A DNA stretch of 64,000 bases from Gnetum montanum (lineage: Eukaryota > Streptophyta > Gnetopsida > Gnetales > Gnetaceae), in the NCBI GenBank assembly GCA_015680685.1, contig MNCI01027502.1:158705-222704 (forward strand), in the 5' to 3' direction. Position 1 is the first letter of the stretch. Each line of letters starts with the position of its first letter. The notes beneath the pieces are model-generated. The model worked only from the letters and a program-made list of their open reading frames with translations, was not told the origin of the DNA and made no database searches. This document shows positions 54,481-64,000 of the stretch, piece by piece. The translations under genes and the position numbers were made by a program.

Positions 54481-56747
54481 TTCACGGTGCATTTCCAGTG
54501 ATTTGTAAGTATATTAGATGACTCCTAAGATCAGATAATCTCTTGGGAAGGTGGCTAGCTTTGATCCAATTGGTGATGGCATGTGTTAGCATCACCGTAG
54601 GCATTGAGTGTGGTGATTGTGTTGAAGGGGGCTCCAAAGTTTTGATTGATACTGAGGCATCTAAGGAATCAGTCACTTGTGATTTCAAGGGCTTGGTTGG
54701 AATGTTGGTTCTAAAGAAAGGTCTTTTCTTCATGTGGTTGTTGGAACCAACAGTAGGTTGAGAGTTAATAGCCCTTGTGGCATTACATTGCTACGGCTGG
54801 GTAGAAATTTCACCTTGCATCGCAGGAGAAAGTGGTAGTGGAGCTATTGGTGGAAGAGATGAGATTGGATGAGAAAGATGATATGCTTTCGAAATATCAC
54901 CTCTAGAAGAGGGAGTCCCATAATACTCATGGGCTTGATAGTGAGGTTGAGGAGTGACATGACTAGTAGAGTAACGTGGGAAGATTGGCTACTGCACATA
55001 ATATCCATATGGGTTAGGTTGCTGGTAAGGATACTATTGCCTTGGTGGTGGCATTCCCCATGATTGTGGGTGTTGTCACTATTGATATTGCTCAATTGGT
55101 TGTGGTGGTGTTCCATTGGGATAATATGTTAAGGGTTGGTGGAATTGCCTTGGGTTACCTTGAGGATAAGCTAACCTTTGGGGTGTTTGCCTTTTGTTTA
55201 ATCATGGGTTGAGTGCGTACACCCCAAACTCCTACAGATGTGAGATTACAGGGAAACATTCCTTAGGATGACCATATTGACATATCTCACATCCACTATC
55301 ATTATCTATTTCCAAATCCACAACCTCTTTAATGATGGCAACTTTGCTTTTACCCTTGCTATGTGCATGTTTAGCCTCTTTCTTTTTTCTTTTCTCACCA
55401 CCTTGCTCTCTAGACTCCTCTACTATTTTAAGAATAGTTTAAAATCTATTGTCTAGGGAATCCCACATTTGGTCTACCTTTGCCAAAACTTCTAATGTTA
55501 TCTTTTGGATAGGCAAATTTTTCCTATTCACCATCTCTTCGAGTGGTGACTCTTCTTCATCCTCACAAAATCTTACTCTCCTCTTCTAAAGGGAAGAATC
55601 TTAGTTATACTCTTTTGCACTTTCTCTCTTCTATAGCTCATCTTCTTCCATAGCAACTTGCTCCAATAGTCTTTAAATTTGATGGGACCTAAGCTCAGAT
55701 AGTCTTCCTTGGGCATAAGTCCCAAGTGTTCTTCTCATTTCATGCTTAAGCCCATGCATGAGATGGTGCAATTGATTCCTTTGTGAATAATCATGGCCAG
55801 GACAACGATGTAATAGTGCATAGTATCAGCCCATGGTAGCATGCAAGGGTTCATGTCCTCCTTGTTTCTGACCTTGGATTTGATTTTACAGGTTGGACAC
55901 TCAAGAGTACGTTTGGTACTTATTGTTAAATAATTCTAACATAGTAATCCATCTATGAATATATTCCAGTTCTAAGGACTGGTACCAGCTTTCCACTTCT
56001 TTAACTAGTGTCTGCAGGAACAACTTAAGTTTTTTTCCATTCGTTCTCTATGTTCTATAAGGCACATGCATCATGGAATTCTTGTAAATGATTCTGAGGA
56101 TCAGCATTGTATCCCTCTTCAAATCATGGGATATTGTTCATATCTAATCTTTTGATCCTACTATCTTCCTAGTGCCTTGTTGGAATTATAATAGCCCTAG
56201 TTATGTCTAACATACTTTGAGTAGCGAGTAGGGGTTCATCATGATTATCTTGTCCATGGTGTCTATGATGCCTACGTTGTTTCCTACTCTCCCTTCTTCT
56301 ATTTCATGACTCTCTAGAGTGCCCTCGTTCCCTTTCCTAGCTATTTCGCCTATGACTTCCACTTTGCCTACCTTTATCCCCATGGTCTTTTTCCTTATGA
56401 CTATGTCGAAATACTGAAGGAGAGGATGAAAGAGATGATGAAGGTGAAGAAGAAGGAGAACCATCACCATGATAGTGTCTACTACCTTCTCTTCTGTAGT
56501 CTTGGCCTCAATCACGATTGTGATTAGAATGTCCACCTTTATCATGAGTTCGTGTCCCTTTTCTGGACCCTTTGTGCCCATGGGTATCAAAACTTGGGTT
56601 ATGAATAGTGGAATAAAGGTTTTGATACACAATCCCTTGGCCAAAGTTAAGGGAAGGAACATCATTATGTGATCAACTACCTGAGGTAGGTTCACCACCC
56701 TCATTTTCTCTTAAGACACGTGGGGCATCCTGGGACCACTTACACTT
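54481..56747 (-). pseudogene. R7 gag
   Basis: On the minus strand from 56747: CKWSQDAPRVLREN, NFGQGIVYQNLYSTIHNPSF, the Ser/His/Arg linker (56704-56207 spans it in one frame), HDEPLLAT, RIKRLDMNNIP, a capsid-like stretch (about 55950-55700), a Glu/Lys coiled segment, CEICQYGHPKECFP near 55260-55300, and a Pro/Tyr/Gln tail (55116-54844). The N-terminal VVYIHPDEY domain lies beyond R8, outside the window. Confidence 0.83.
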
Positions 56748-57540
56748 TGATGAGTCGTCATTTGGACGACCGCGATATCATAGCCTGTCTCCTCATCTAT
56801 AAATAAGAGGTAGACAGATGAGTTAGAGATCATTAGGAAATAAGTCAGTTTAAAGTTAGTTTTGATTTTAGTTTTCATTTTCTCTCTCTTAGCCCTTTTC
56901 CTCTCCGTGTATGCCCATAGTGTGGTGATTGTAATTGTACAACATCCTTTATTCGAGTGTGACGTACTTGGACATGCACATGACTGAAAATAAAGATCGA
57001 GATTACTTCATCATTGCAGCATTCACTTAGCTTAATCATTTAATTAATTATTATTTACTACTTTCCTAGTTAATCTCTCTCTCATCCTTAAACTCCTATT
57101 AAAACGCGGAATGAGTACGACTTGATTACGAGCACTTAAGTGTAACTACTTGGTAACCCAGTAGCATACCTAGAATTTGCGCTTGGTAATCCCAGTGGTA
57201 GTCATGCACGAAGTCCAAGGTATGTATAGATAATCAAGGAATGGATGCTCATCACACTTAGGCTAGTTTAGATTCTCTCACCCTCTCTCTCCTAGATTAG
57301 TAAATATTACTTTCCATTGCCTTCAGGAGTAACATTAGGTTAGAAACCCATCATACACCTCACTCTGGACTAAACCGTATGTAACAAAGTTAATACTAGT
57401 CCAGGTGGGAAGACAGCAAACTGTGACCTAAGGCTAACTATCTAGATGCCATAACTAGTCCGTCTACATAGTTTGACTGGATTGTGCGTGTAACGCTTGT
57501 ATTCGTATGGTTGAGCGTAGGGGTACCTCGCCACTCATCA
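56748..57540 (+). repeat. R8 5' LTR (793 bp)
   Basis: Starts TGATGAGTCGTCATTTGG and ends CTCGCCACTCATCA. U3 is very short: a GTCGTC/GACGAC inverted word and one CGATATC before CTATAAATAAGAGG (about 56798). R/U5 has TTGGTAACCCAGTAG and TTGGTAATCCCAGTGG. Confidence 0.92.
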
Positions 57541-57541
57541 T

Positions 57542-57559
57542 TGGTATTGTTGCTGGGGA
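57542..57559 (+). other. R8 primer binding site (tRNA-Asp type)
   Basis: TGGTATTGTTGCTGGGGA, four differences from the tRNA-Asp prediction, mostly C-to-T. Confidence 0.82.
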
Positions 57560-57682
57560 CGATGCTAGTTATCTAGATTAGTTATATCATACAAGGTCAC
57601 TGTAAAGGAATTAACGATATATCTTTTAAGAAAGAAATAATTATAAAACATCACACATAAATTCACACACAACATCACAACC

Positions 57683-59657
57683 ATGGCTCTCCTACAATAT
57701 TACAATAATGCCACACTTAGTGAGGAAGTTCATTGGAGAACCAACAAGCTATATGACAATGAAGATTGGAGTACACAACCTGAAGTGGGGGTTTCTCATA
57801 AACATGAACAGAAGCAACATCATCCCAACACAAAAAAGCATAACCTAATTGATGACGATGAACCCCTACTGGCCACTACAAGCTTAACACAAATACAAGA
57901 GGCTGTTCGAATCTCCTGTAGGCATTGTAAAGAGAGCCGTCTACCCAGGCTCGATTTAAACAACTTTTCCAATTTTTTAGGAGGCTATGACTTAGATTCA
58001 CATCAACATTTACAAGCCTTCTACAATGCCTACACATGAAAAAACATTGATAATGGATGGAAAAAACTTAAGCTCTTTCCCATGACACTCGTTGGCCAAG
58101 AAAAAATATGGTACAGATCGTTAAAACCAAATTCAATATGACGTTGGCCAACAATGGTAGAACTCTTTAACGAAAAATATCAAACCTACGCAAGAGTGTC
58201 AGCCTTGAGGAAACAAATCCAAGGATGGAAACAAGCACAACATGAACCCTTGGACATGGCCTTAGAAAGATATTATGCACTATTAAACAACTGTCCAGGC
58301 CATGGGTTTTCTGAGGAAAGGCTAATGTACCATATCATTGATGGGCTTCGTAATGCAACAAGAGAAACCCTAGGGATGTATGCCTAAGGTCAATTATACA
58401 AACTACAACCCATCAAATCCAAGAGCTTATTAAGCGGGTAGAAAAAGCAGAAGGAGAAATGGCTCAATGGGAGAGTGTTGAAAAACATCAACAGGATCAA
58501 AATCTCAACTTAACAAAGGTCCATGATCATAAAAGGGAGAAATCAACCTATCAAAAGGAGAAAGAATCATCTTTGCCAATACAACAATCATTAGAAGAAG
58601 TCGAGACAAAGATTAATAAGATGTTGGAATGGACGTATAAAAAGTGTGGAGAATTTATCAGTATTATTGGAGATAGAGTTTTGACAACCCAAGAAGCAGG
58701 ACAAAACATTAGACAATCAGAAAGAAGGGATAAGGAAAATAAGAGTTTGCAACATATGCCTGTACGATCACCCTAAGGGCCAATGCTCAATATTGTTACA
58801 TTTACATGAGCATTGGGGAAACATGTTACATCCAAAGTTCGTACAGAGATACTGTGTTCAATCACAGTGTCAACAATCCCAGTCATGGGGAAGACCACCC
58901 CTAAACTGGAGACACCCGTCGTATTATCCGAACCCAAACGCTTATCTAGTTCAACATCCTATTTCCCTAGCTCGGCCAACATACTCTATCTCACCATATT
59001 ACCATTCTCCTCAATACTATCAGCCCATGCCTTGAACACAACCACCACCTTATGTATCCTACACTTCTCCTTAATTTCAACATTATCATCCTTTCCCTCC
59101 TTATACATTGCCACCAACTATTCCTAAGGTGTCTACACCAGAGCAACAACCCACGAACATTACTTGTGCTACTACTGCCAATAGCAGTGAGAGGCCTCCT
59201 CAACATCAAAGGCGTCCCTTCTTTAAAAATGACCGTAAGAAGGGACAACATAATTCCTAGGCCACTGCATCCTCCAACTCAGCACAAGTCCCACACTGTG
59301 GTGCACCATTATCTTCAAACCCAACACCTCATGTAACTCCATTAGGGCCACCAACTCACACTCCAACAATAATATGACCCAATGAACACAGGAATGGAGA
59401 GCGACAACCCGATCCCTGCATACCATCTTCCGATCACAAACATCATAGTGGGTAAACTCATTATCTGGGAACTACATTGTACAAATTGCCCCACTATGCT
59501 TACTATAATCAAGTGTGTGAACCTCGATGGGGTAAGTATGACCAAGTTCCAATACTTCCAACATGCAAGGATCCTCATCTTCCATTTATTAATCCTTGCC
59601 ATCCTCAACCGTTTAGTTATGGGGGATACCCCCCATCCTAATAACAAGCAGGATTAA
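57683..59657 (+). pseudogene. R8 gag (divergent, shorter N-terminus)
   Basis: ATG at 57683 (MALLQYYNNATLSEEVHWRTN). It lacks the VVYIHPDEYIP domain and the long Ser/His linker of the other gags. Then DDDEPLLATTSLTQIQEAVRI, RLDLNNFSNFLGGYDLD, QHLQAFYNAYT, a stop (58037), MVELFNEKYQTYARVSALRK (58154-58213), QAQHEPLDMALERYYALLNN and ATRETLGMYA. A coiled segment (58459-58776), a zinc knuckle CNICLYDHPKGQC (CX2CX3HX4C, about 58756-58795) and a Tyr/Pro/Gln-rich tail (58850-59640) ending FSYGGYPP follow. Two or three frame changes and a few stops. It is the most divergent gag in the window. Confidence 0.85.
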
Positions 59658-61017
59658 TAACCATTTTTTGTTTTTCTTTAATTTTTCAATTTTTTTTTCT
59701 AGTTTTTCATTTTTCAATTTTTTGATTTTATCTTTTTTATCTTTTTGTCTTTTTTTCCTTTTACGTTTTTTTATAGGTAATCTCTTCTATGAATAAAACA
59801 CTCATGTGGACCACTGGTTGAGGTGTGTTCTATGTTATCAAGTCTTGAATAATCAATTATTTGGACAGTGAGCCCATTACACCCACTCATCCATTCTACA
59901 AATAAGAGGTTCTATTTGAGGGTACAGTGATATTCTTGACATTCTTAAAATTTAAAATTAATTTTATGTTCATTGTACCCATAATGAAGAAGGATGGACC
60001 AAGAGGGAATGATTAGGGTGTGACATCAAGGGGACTTATGGATTCTCTTTGATGATGTTTGTGGATGTTATCATGCAACGTGGTCGTACTAAGATAGTTG
60101 TAGATCTAATGAAAAATGGGAGTAAGAGTAATCAAAAGGGCACTCAAAAATTAAATGCTGTTCTAGGGGGTCCCATTGGAAAGACATGCACCCATGCCTA
60201 AAGGTTGGCGGCTTCTCCGGATTCAGTATTCAAAAAAAAAAGAGAGAAAAAGAAAAAAAAATGAAAAGAAAAGTGCCACAGAACAAAAATCACTCCTCCC
60301 TTGAACAAAATTCCAAGTGATCGTACGCCTTGTTGTTATGGTACTCTCATAGTTGCTCATCATGGGATGAAACAATGTGATGTCACTGATTAGAGGAATC
60401 TACGTGGTCCTGATCTTGGAATGATGGGTTAATGGCACCTTAATCATGCTTTAAATGCAGGATTCACTGTGCCCTGGGTCAGTTACCTCATGTCCCAATC
60501 TCTACGATCCCTTCTAGACTTCGTCTCATCTCACTGTTCGTGTAATTGTAGCTCATGTCATGTGTAACATAGAACTCTTACCTCATTCTAATGATACTTA
60601 CATGTGTGTGTTTTGTAGAATTAGTGCAGATTACATTTAACCCTTCTAGTGCCCACAGACACTTTAAGTGTGGTTACACAAGGGCATTATAGGTTAGAAC
60701 CTACTTTGGGGAGGACCCACTTGTGTAATCTTTTGTAATCTTCACTTATGACATAGCTCACTCACACCATTTCTTACCCTCAACCTATTTTTCATAACGT
60801 TCTTTCCCTATTATTATTATCCCTCTGAATCAACGTTCCTATGTACCATCACATAGCCTTTTTCTCTACCACCCAAGGTCCTTATTAATAAAACCCATAG
60901 ATCATTATTCGTGCCTTTAAAACCATCTAATTATCTGAGAACCCCTTAACAATAGCCTAATTTCCTAAGTTACAACATTAATTTCAAGAAAATCCCTAAA
61001 AAATTCTATATTTTTGT
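59658..61017 (+). other. R8 3' noncoding tract
   Basis: Gag ends by a PPT-like GTTATGGGGGATACCCCCC (about 59618-59636), followed by T-rich sequence, as after pol in R1. Shared blocks: GTGTGACATCAAGGGGACTT (about 60017-60036), ATGCACCCATGCCTAAAGG (60186-60204, compare R1 3802-3822), AAGGGCATTATAGG and CTACTTTGGGGAGGACCCACTTG (60672-60723, in part). The A-loop hairpin is not recognisable here; an A-rich run (60231-60280) lies at its place. Confidence 0.6.
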
Positions 61018-61145
61018 GGTGTCCCAATGTCACTAGGGCCATGATATTGCATACGCAATATCGCAGTCAACGCGATATTGCGTATGCAATGTATCGTACG
61101 CGATGTCGCATCCCTCCAACCCTATAAATAGGTGACCCCCCCGAA
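61018..61145 (+). promoter_or_regulatory. R8 internal U3-like promoter with GATATC-type array
   Basis: CACTAGGGCCATGATATTGC begins an array (GCATACGCAATATCGC, CGCGATATTGCGTATGC, GTACGCGATGTCGC) identical in style to the LTR U3 arrays of R2, R3 and R5. CCCTATAAATAGG (61129-61141) follows as TATA box. It lies about 470 bp before the 3' ORF start and corresponds to 4570-4660 in R1. Confidence 0.6.
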
Positions 61146-61612
61146 ATACTTAGCATCATTTCTTGCCATTCACGCAGGGGATTTTTTCAAATTTTTCTCT
61201 ATGACTTACGAGTGTGACACCTTTGCTTTTCAACCTCTATCTCGCTCACTGGTACTTCGATTTTAATTCTGTCTGAACTTGCTTAAACCCGAAGTATTCA
61301 GCTTAGTCGTGGGGGAGGGACACCTACCAAATAGTGCCTAACGTTTTTGGAATTTATCATCACCCAAAGGACATTATTAAGGATAAATAGTTGTAAATTA
61401 AGAATAAAACATGCCAAAAAATTATTTAATCCTTTAAGTACATCGGGAATTTAAAATTAGAAACCACCTAAGTAACATGAACTCATTATTACAATCTTTC
61501 AGGCAAGATCACACAAAGATAAAAAAATTAATTAATTAATTAAGGCAAGCTATAAGGTATAACTTAATTTCAAAAAAAAACCTTACTAATGCTTGGCCCC
61601 ATGTGATCGCAT

Positions 61613-64000
61613 ATGGCCCTGAAATGTGGACAAAAGAAAGGTCCTACTCAAGGTGGAAGCAAATGACCCAGGAGAGGTGGAAGACAAGATCTTGCTAGAA
61701 AACATGCAAAATAGGAGGAGCTGGAAAAAAGAGGAGCTGCTGTAGTGCCTAAATAGGGACAACATCTCACGTTGCCCCAAGATTGTGTTCAGGCTGTCCA
61801 TGAAAATTCCAGATTTGCTATGGTGATTGTGGAGTTAAACTTTGAATCTTTTGTAGAGTTCACTCCCAAGGCAGTTAGGGATCACCTCAAAAGATCTCCT
61901 TTATGGCCTACCCTCTTCGAAAGCAGTGCCTGGTATCTAAAGGAGATGTACCAATTCTAGCACAACAAAGAGCAAGGCACGACTATCAACATTTGTGTGT
62001 GATAGTTGATTTCTCCACACAGGCCATTTCAAAATTGTTAAACCTTTTGAATATAGGGCCAAAAGTTGCTCAGTTATCCACCTGTTCAGACCCTGATGTG
62101 TGACGGGATTGGTTGAAAAGGGCTTATGGTAGAGATAAGACATTTGGTGAGTTGACGACGGAAGAGAGGATCTACTTTAAAATTGGAACATATCACCTAT
62201 TCCCGACAAAGGGCTTAAAAAGGATATCAACGTATGCAGCAAGAGGATGTGCAGTGCTGATGAGAAAGGTTAATGCTAACTTGCCCCATCTATATTTAAT
62301 GGAGATCCTGAGGCGGTTTGAGGAACGGAAGATAGGGAAGATGGCGTTACCTTTCCCTTGTCTTATTAGAAAGCTTTGCTGATGTGCTGGTATTAGAGGA
62401 TATACCAATGATGTCCTCTAGAAAGCTCAAAATGCTTCCTATGCTAAGCTATTAAAGCCACCAGCCACGAGGAAAATTACTAGTGAGACGCTGGGACCAG
62501 AAGAAGAAGAAGAAGAACAGACGGCTGGACCAACTACAACTCAACTTACAAGACCCGGCCAACCTCGAAGCACAGGACCTAGCCAAAAATAGGAAGTAGG
62601 GCCTAGCACAAGCCAAGATCAGCTGCCACCATCGCAAGACTGCAGACTATCGATGAGCCATCTCAAGGCCATCGCTGAGATGGTTAGTTGGGGGAGTCAT
62701 GATGATGCAAATATCTTCTGCATCATTGATGATGTCATTTAGCCCATTATTTATTTCGATCAAACAAGGGGTGAAGTATCTATTCATACAAAAGGAGGGG
62801 GAAGTGTTTGGTCACAATAGATCTCAGGAAATGTAGCATCTTTCCAAGTGCAATTAGAAACTAGTGAAGGGGCCACTGTGGTGGTCATGCAACACTAGGG
62901 TGCTGCGGGAGCCACAGATGTGGTCATAGATCACATCAAAGAATCATTCAATGTACCTGTTATGCCACTGATAGATCTCACAGAAGCATGGGATGCTCAA
63001 ATTTTGGCTAGAACCTCAATGAATCCTACAGAACATGAGGATGCGCTTGATCGATTGCTCCAAATAGGGTAAGTAATGACGTCCTTATTTGACATCCCTC
63101 AAGATGTTATAGAAATTCAGTCAAACCTCATTTCCATGAAGGGAAAGCTGGTTTTAATAGAGGTGAGGGCCGAGGATGCTAAAGCAGAAGTGCAGAAATT
63201 ACAAGAGCAGCTCATAGCCCTACAAGCAGCATAATGGGACCCTCTATAATTTGTTCCCGTAGACCAGCTAGATAATTTCAGAACTGAGCAACTAACTAAG
63301 CTAATCATAGAGAATAAAAAGTGGCTAAAGAAAAAGAGAAGGATTTTTGGGATGCCTCTGCAGCACAAGCACAAACTCATGCGCATCTCAAAGCACTCAA
63401 CACCTTACAAGAAGAAAATAAACAGCTCGTTGCAGACAATCTTCGGTTGACCATTGTGGAAAAGAAAAAGAATGTTCTCAAGGAAAACTTTCATCAATTG
63501 TGAGAATAATTCATTCGGGTCAACTAAGACATAATTCGTTTAGCTAGGGAGAATAGATCCCTCTCAATGGAGGAGGTACGCACAATTCATGAAAAGACAG
63601 CTATTGAAATAAGCATGTAGCAGAATGAGGCTAAACGACATGGAAAGCTGAAGGAGCACTTTCGAGATTAGGTGGGGATGTATAAACAGATCCTTGAGAA
63701 AGAGATCTATATGGCCAAGGCCCACATCAATGCTATCAGTGCTCAACACACTGATTGTCGGGCCATATTGGACACATATGCTGTTGCCCACCAAGCAGAA
63801 GTTAAGAACCGTGACCTGTAGATTCAGGATTTGATAGAATACATGGAGTTGGAAAAACCTTGCCATGTTAATAGTAGGGTGCTTGAGGACAAGGTTCGAG
63901 TAGCAAGTAGCAACCACCTATGTTAAATACGAAGTAGAATTTGTAGAATGTAAGAAGTTGTTGAAAAAATTGGAGGTCACAAATTCTGAACTTGAGGTGG
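61613..64000 (+). pseudogene. R8 3' ORF: plant-transposon-protein-like domain plus coiled coil (continues past window)
   Basis: ATG at 61613 follows TGTGATCGCAT (the acceptor AG is AT here), at the place of the R1 ATG. In order: basic N-terminus, ELNFESFVEFTPKAVRDHLK (61790-61900), WYLKEMYQF, then frame changes to YGRDKTFGELTTEERIYFKI, YHLFPTKGLKRISTYAARGC, NLPHLYLMEILRRFEE and LPFPCLIRKLC (62113-62382). A Glu-run and Pro/Thr/Gln/Ser-rich linker (62490-62640) leads to long heptad-type coiled coil (AEVQKLQEQLIALQAA about 63185-63230; LQEENKQLVADNLRL about 63404-63450). Stops and two or more frameshifts. No signal peptide or membrane helix. The family resembles Pfam's putative plant transposon protein; role unknown. 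Confidence 0.65.

Larger units (their letters stand above)
33637..64000 (+). mobile_element. R4: gypsy element split by R5, R6 and R7; right end outside window
   Basis: 5' LTR 33637-34453, primer site, and gag in three pieces (34592-35444, 44783-45247, 47624-47923). Each gap holds an insertion in the opposite orientation. The exact target duplications ATAAG (R5) and ATTAC (R6) show the pieces were once continuous. The rest of R4 lies beyond R7, past the window end. CCTAT (33632-33636) is the expected left target duplication. Confidence 0.9.
47924..64000 (-). mobile_element. R7: gag-pol gypsy element nested in R4, interrupted by R8; 5' end outside window
   Basis: 3' LTR 47924-49001, PPT, 3' module, then on the minus strand integrase, RNase H, RT, protease and gag up to 56747, where R8 is inserted. 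The 5' LTR and the second target duplication lie beyond the window. ATATT (47919-47923) is the expected left duplication. Confidence 0.9.
56748..64000 (+). mobile_element. R8: gag plus long 3' ORF element without pol, nested in R7; right end outside window
   Basis: 5' LTR 56748-57540, primer site, gag 57683-59657, 3' noncoding tract 59658-61017, internal U3-like promoter 61018-61145, and the long 3' ORF from 61613 to beyond the window end. Protease, RT, RNase H and integrase are absent. The layout of the second half equals that of R1. Expected left target duplication CACTT (56743-56747). Confidence 0.85.

Overview
This window is nuclear DNA of a land plant with a large, repeat-rich genome. 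The evidence is nested LTR retrotransposons of the non-chromoviral Ty3/gypsy type (Athila/Tat-like) with tRNA-Asp primer sites, plus one plant-type CYBDOM gene. The species cannot be read from the sequence; a gymnosperm-like or other giant genome is a guess. About 85% of the window is retrotransposon sequence. I name the elements R0-R8.

Layout. 1-1590: old fragments. R1 (+, about 1590-9120): 5'-truncated element with the end of pol, a long 3' noncoding tract, a long 3' ORF, a polypurine tract (PPT) and the 3' LTR. R0: remnant of a copia-type LTR and Met-tRNA primer site (9121-9365 and 25516-25556), split by R2. R2 (-, 9366-25510, target duplication TTTGC): gag-pol element. R3 (+, 16973-24022) sits inside the gag of R2 and has gag and protease but no reverse transcriptase or integrase. 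25557-33636: host island with one intact gene, a 911-codon DM13/DOMON/cytochrome b561 protein on the minus strand (29295-32030) with an intron in its 5' UTR, and three tRNA-like SINE candidates. R4 (+, from 33637): its gag is split by R5 (-, 35445-44782, ATAAG), by R6 (-, solo LTR 45248-47623, ATTAC) and by R7 (-, from 47924). The gag of R7 is in turn split by R8 (+, from 56748), which runs off the window end.

How the parts relate. R1-R5, R7 and R8 form one superfamily. LTRs run TGATG...CTCATCA, the primer site resembles TGGCGCCGTTGCCGGGGA, and there is no chromodomain. All readable copies share an unusual long 3' module between pol and the terminal PPT. It carries a conserved hairpin with an A-rich loop (R1, R2, R3, R5, R7), PPT-like GTCATGGGGG motifs at up to three places, and a splice-acceptor-like AG/ATGG. 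It ends in one of two cargoes. R1 and R8 carry a long ORF resembling the plant-transposon-protein domain followed by coiled coil, preceded by an internal U3-like promoter. R2, R3, R5 and R7 carry a short ORF with the core MDW-W-KHL-W. The U3 regions hold family-specific palindrome arrays: a 14-bp-period GATATC array in most, a 36-bp TCTAATAATTAGA array in R7, and GATGCATC/CATCGACATGG blocks in R1. In R1 and R8 the internal promoter repeats the array type of the element itself or of its family. That two-promoter, array-matched layout is the most novel signal I see.

No element here is intact. pol genes carry stops and frameshifts, most protease active sites are altered, and R3, R5 and R8 have lost pol separately. 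The only gene I expect to encode a working host protein is the CYBDOM gene.
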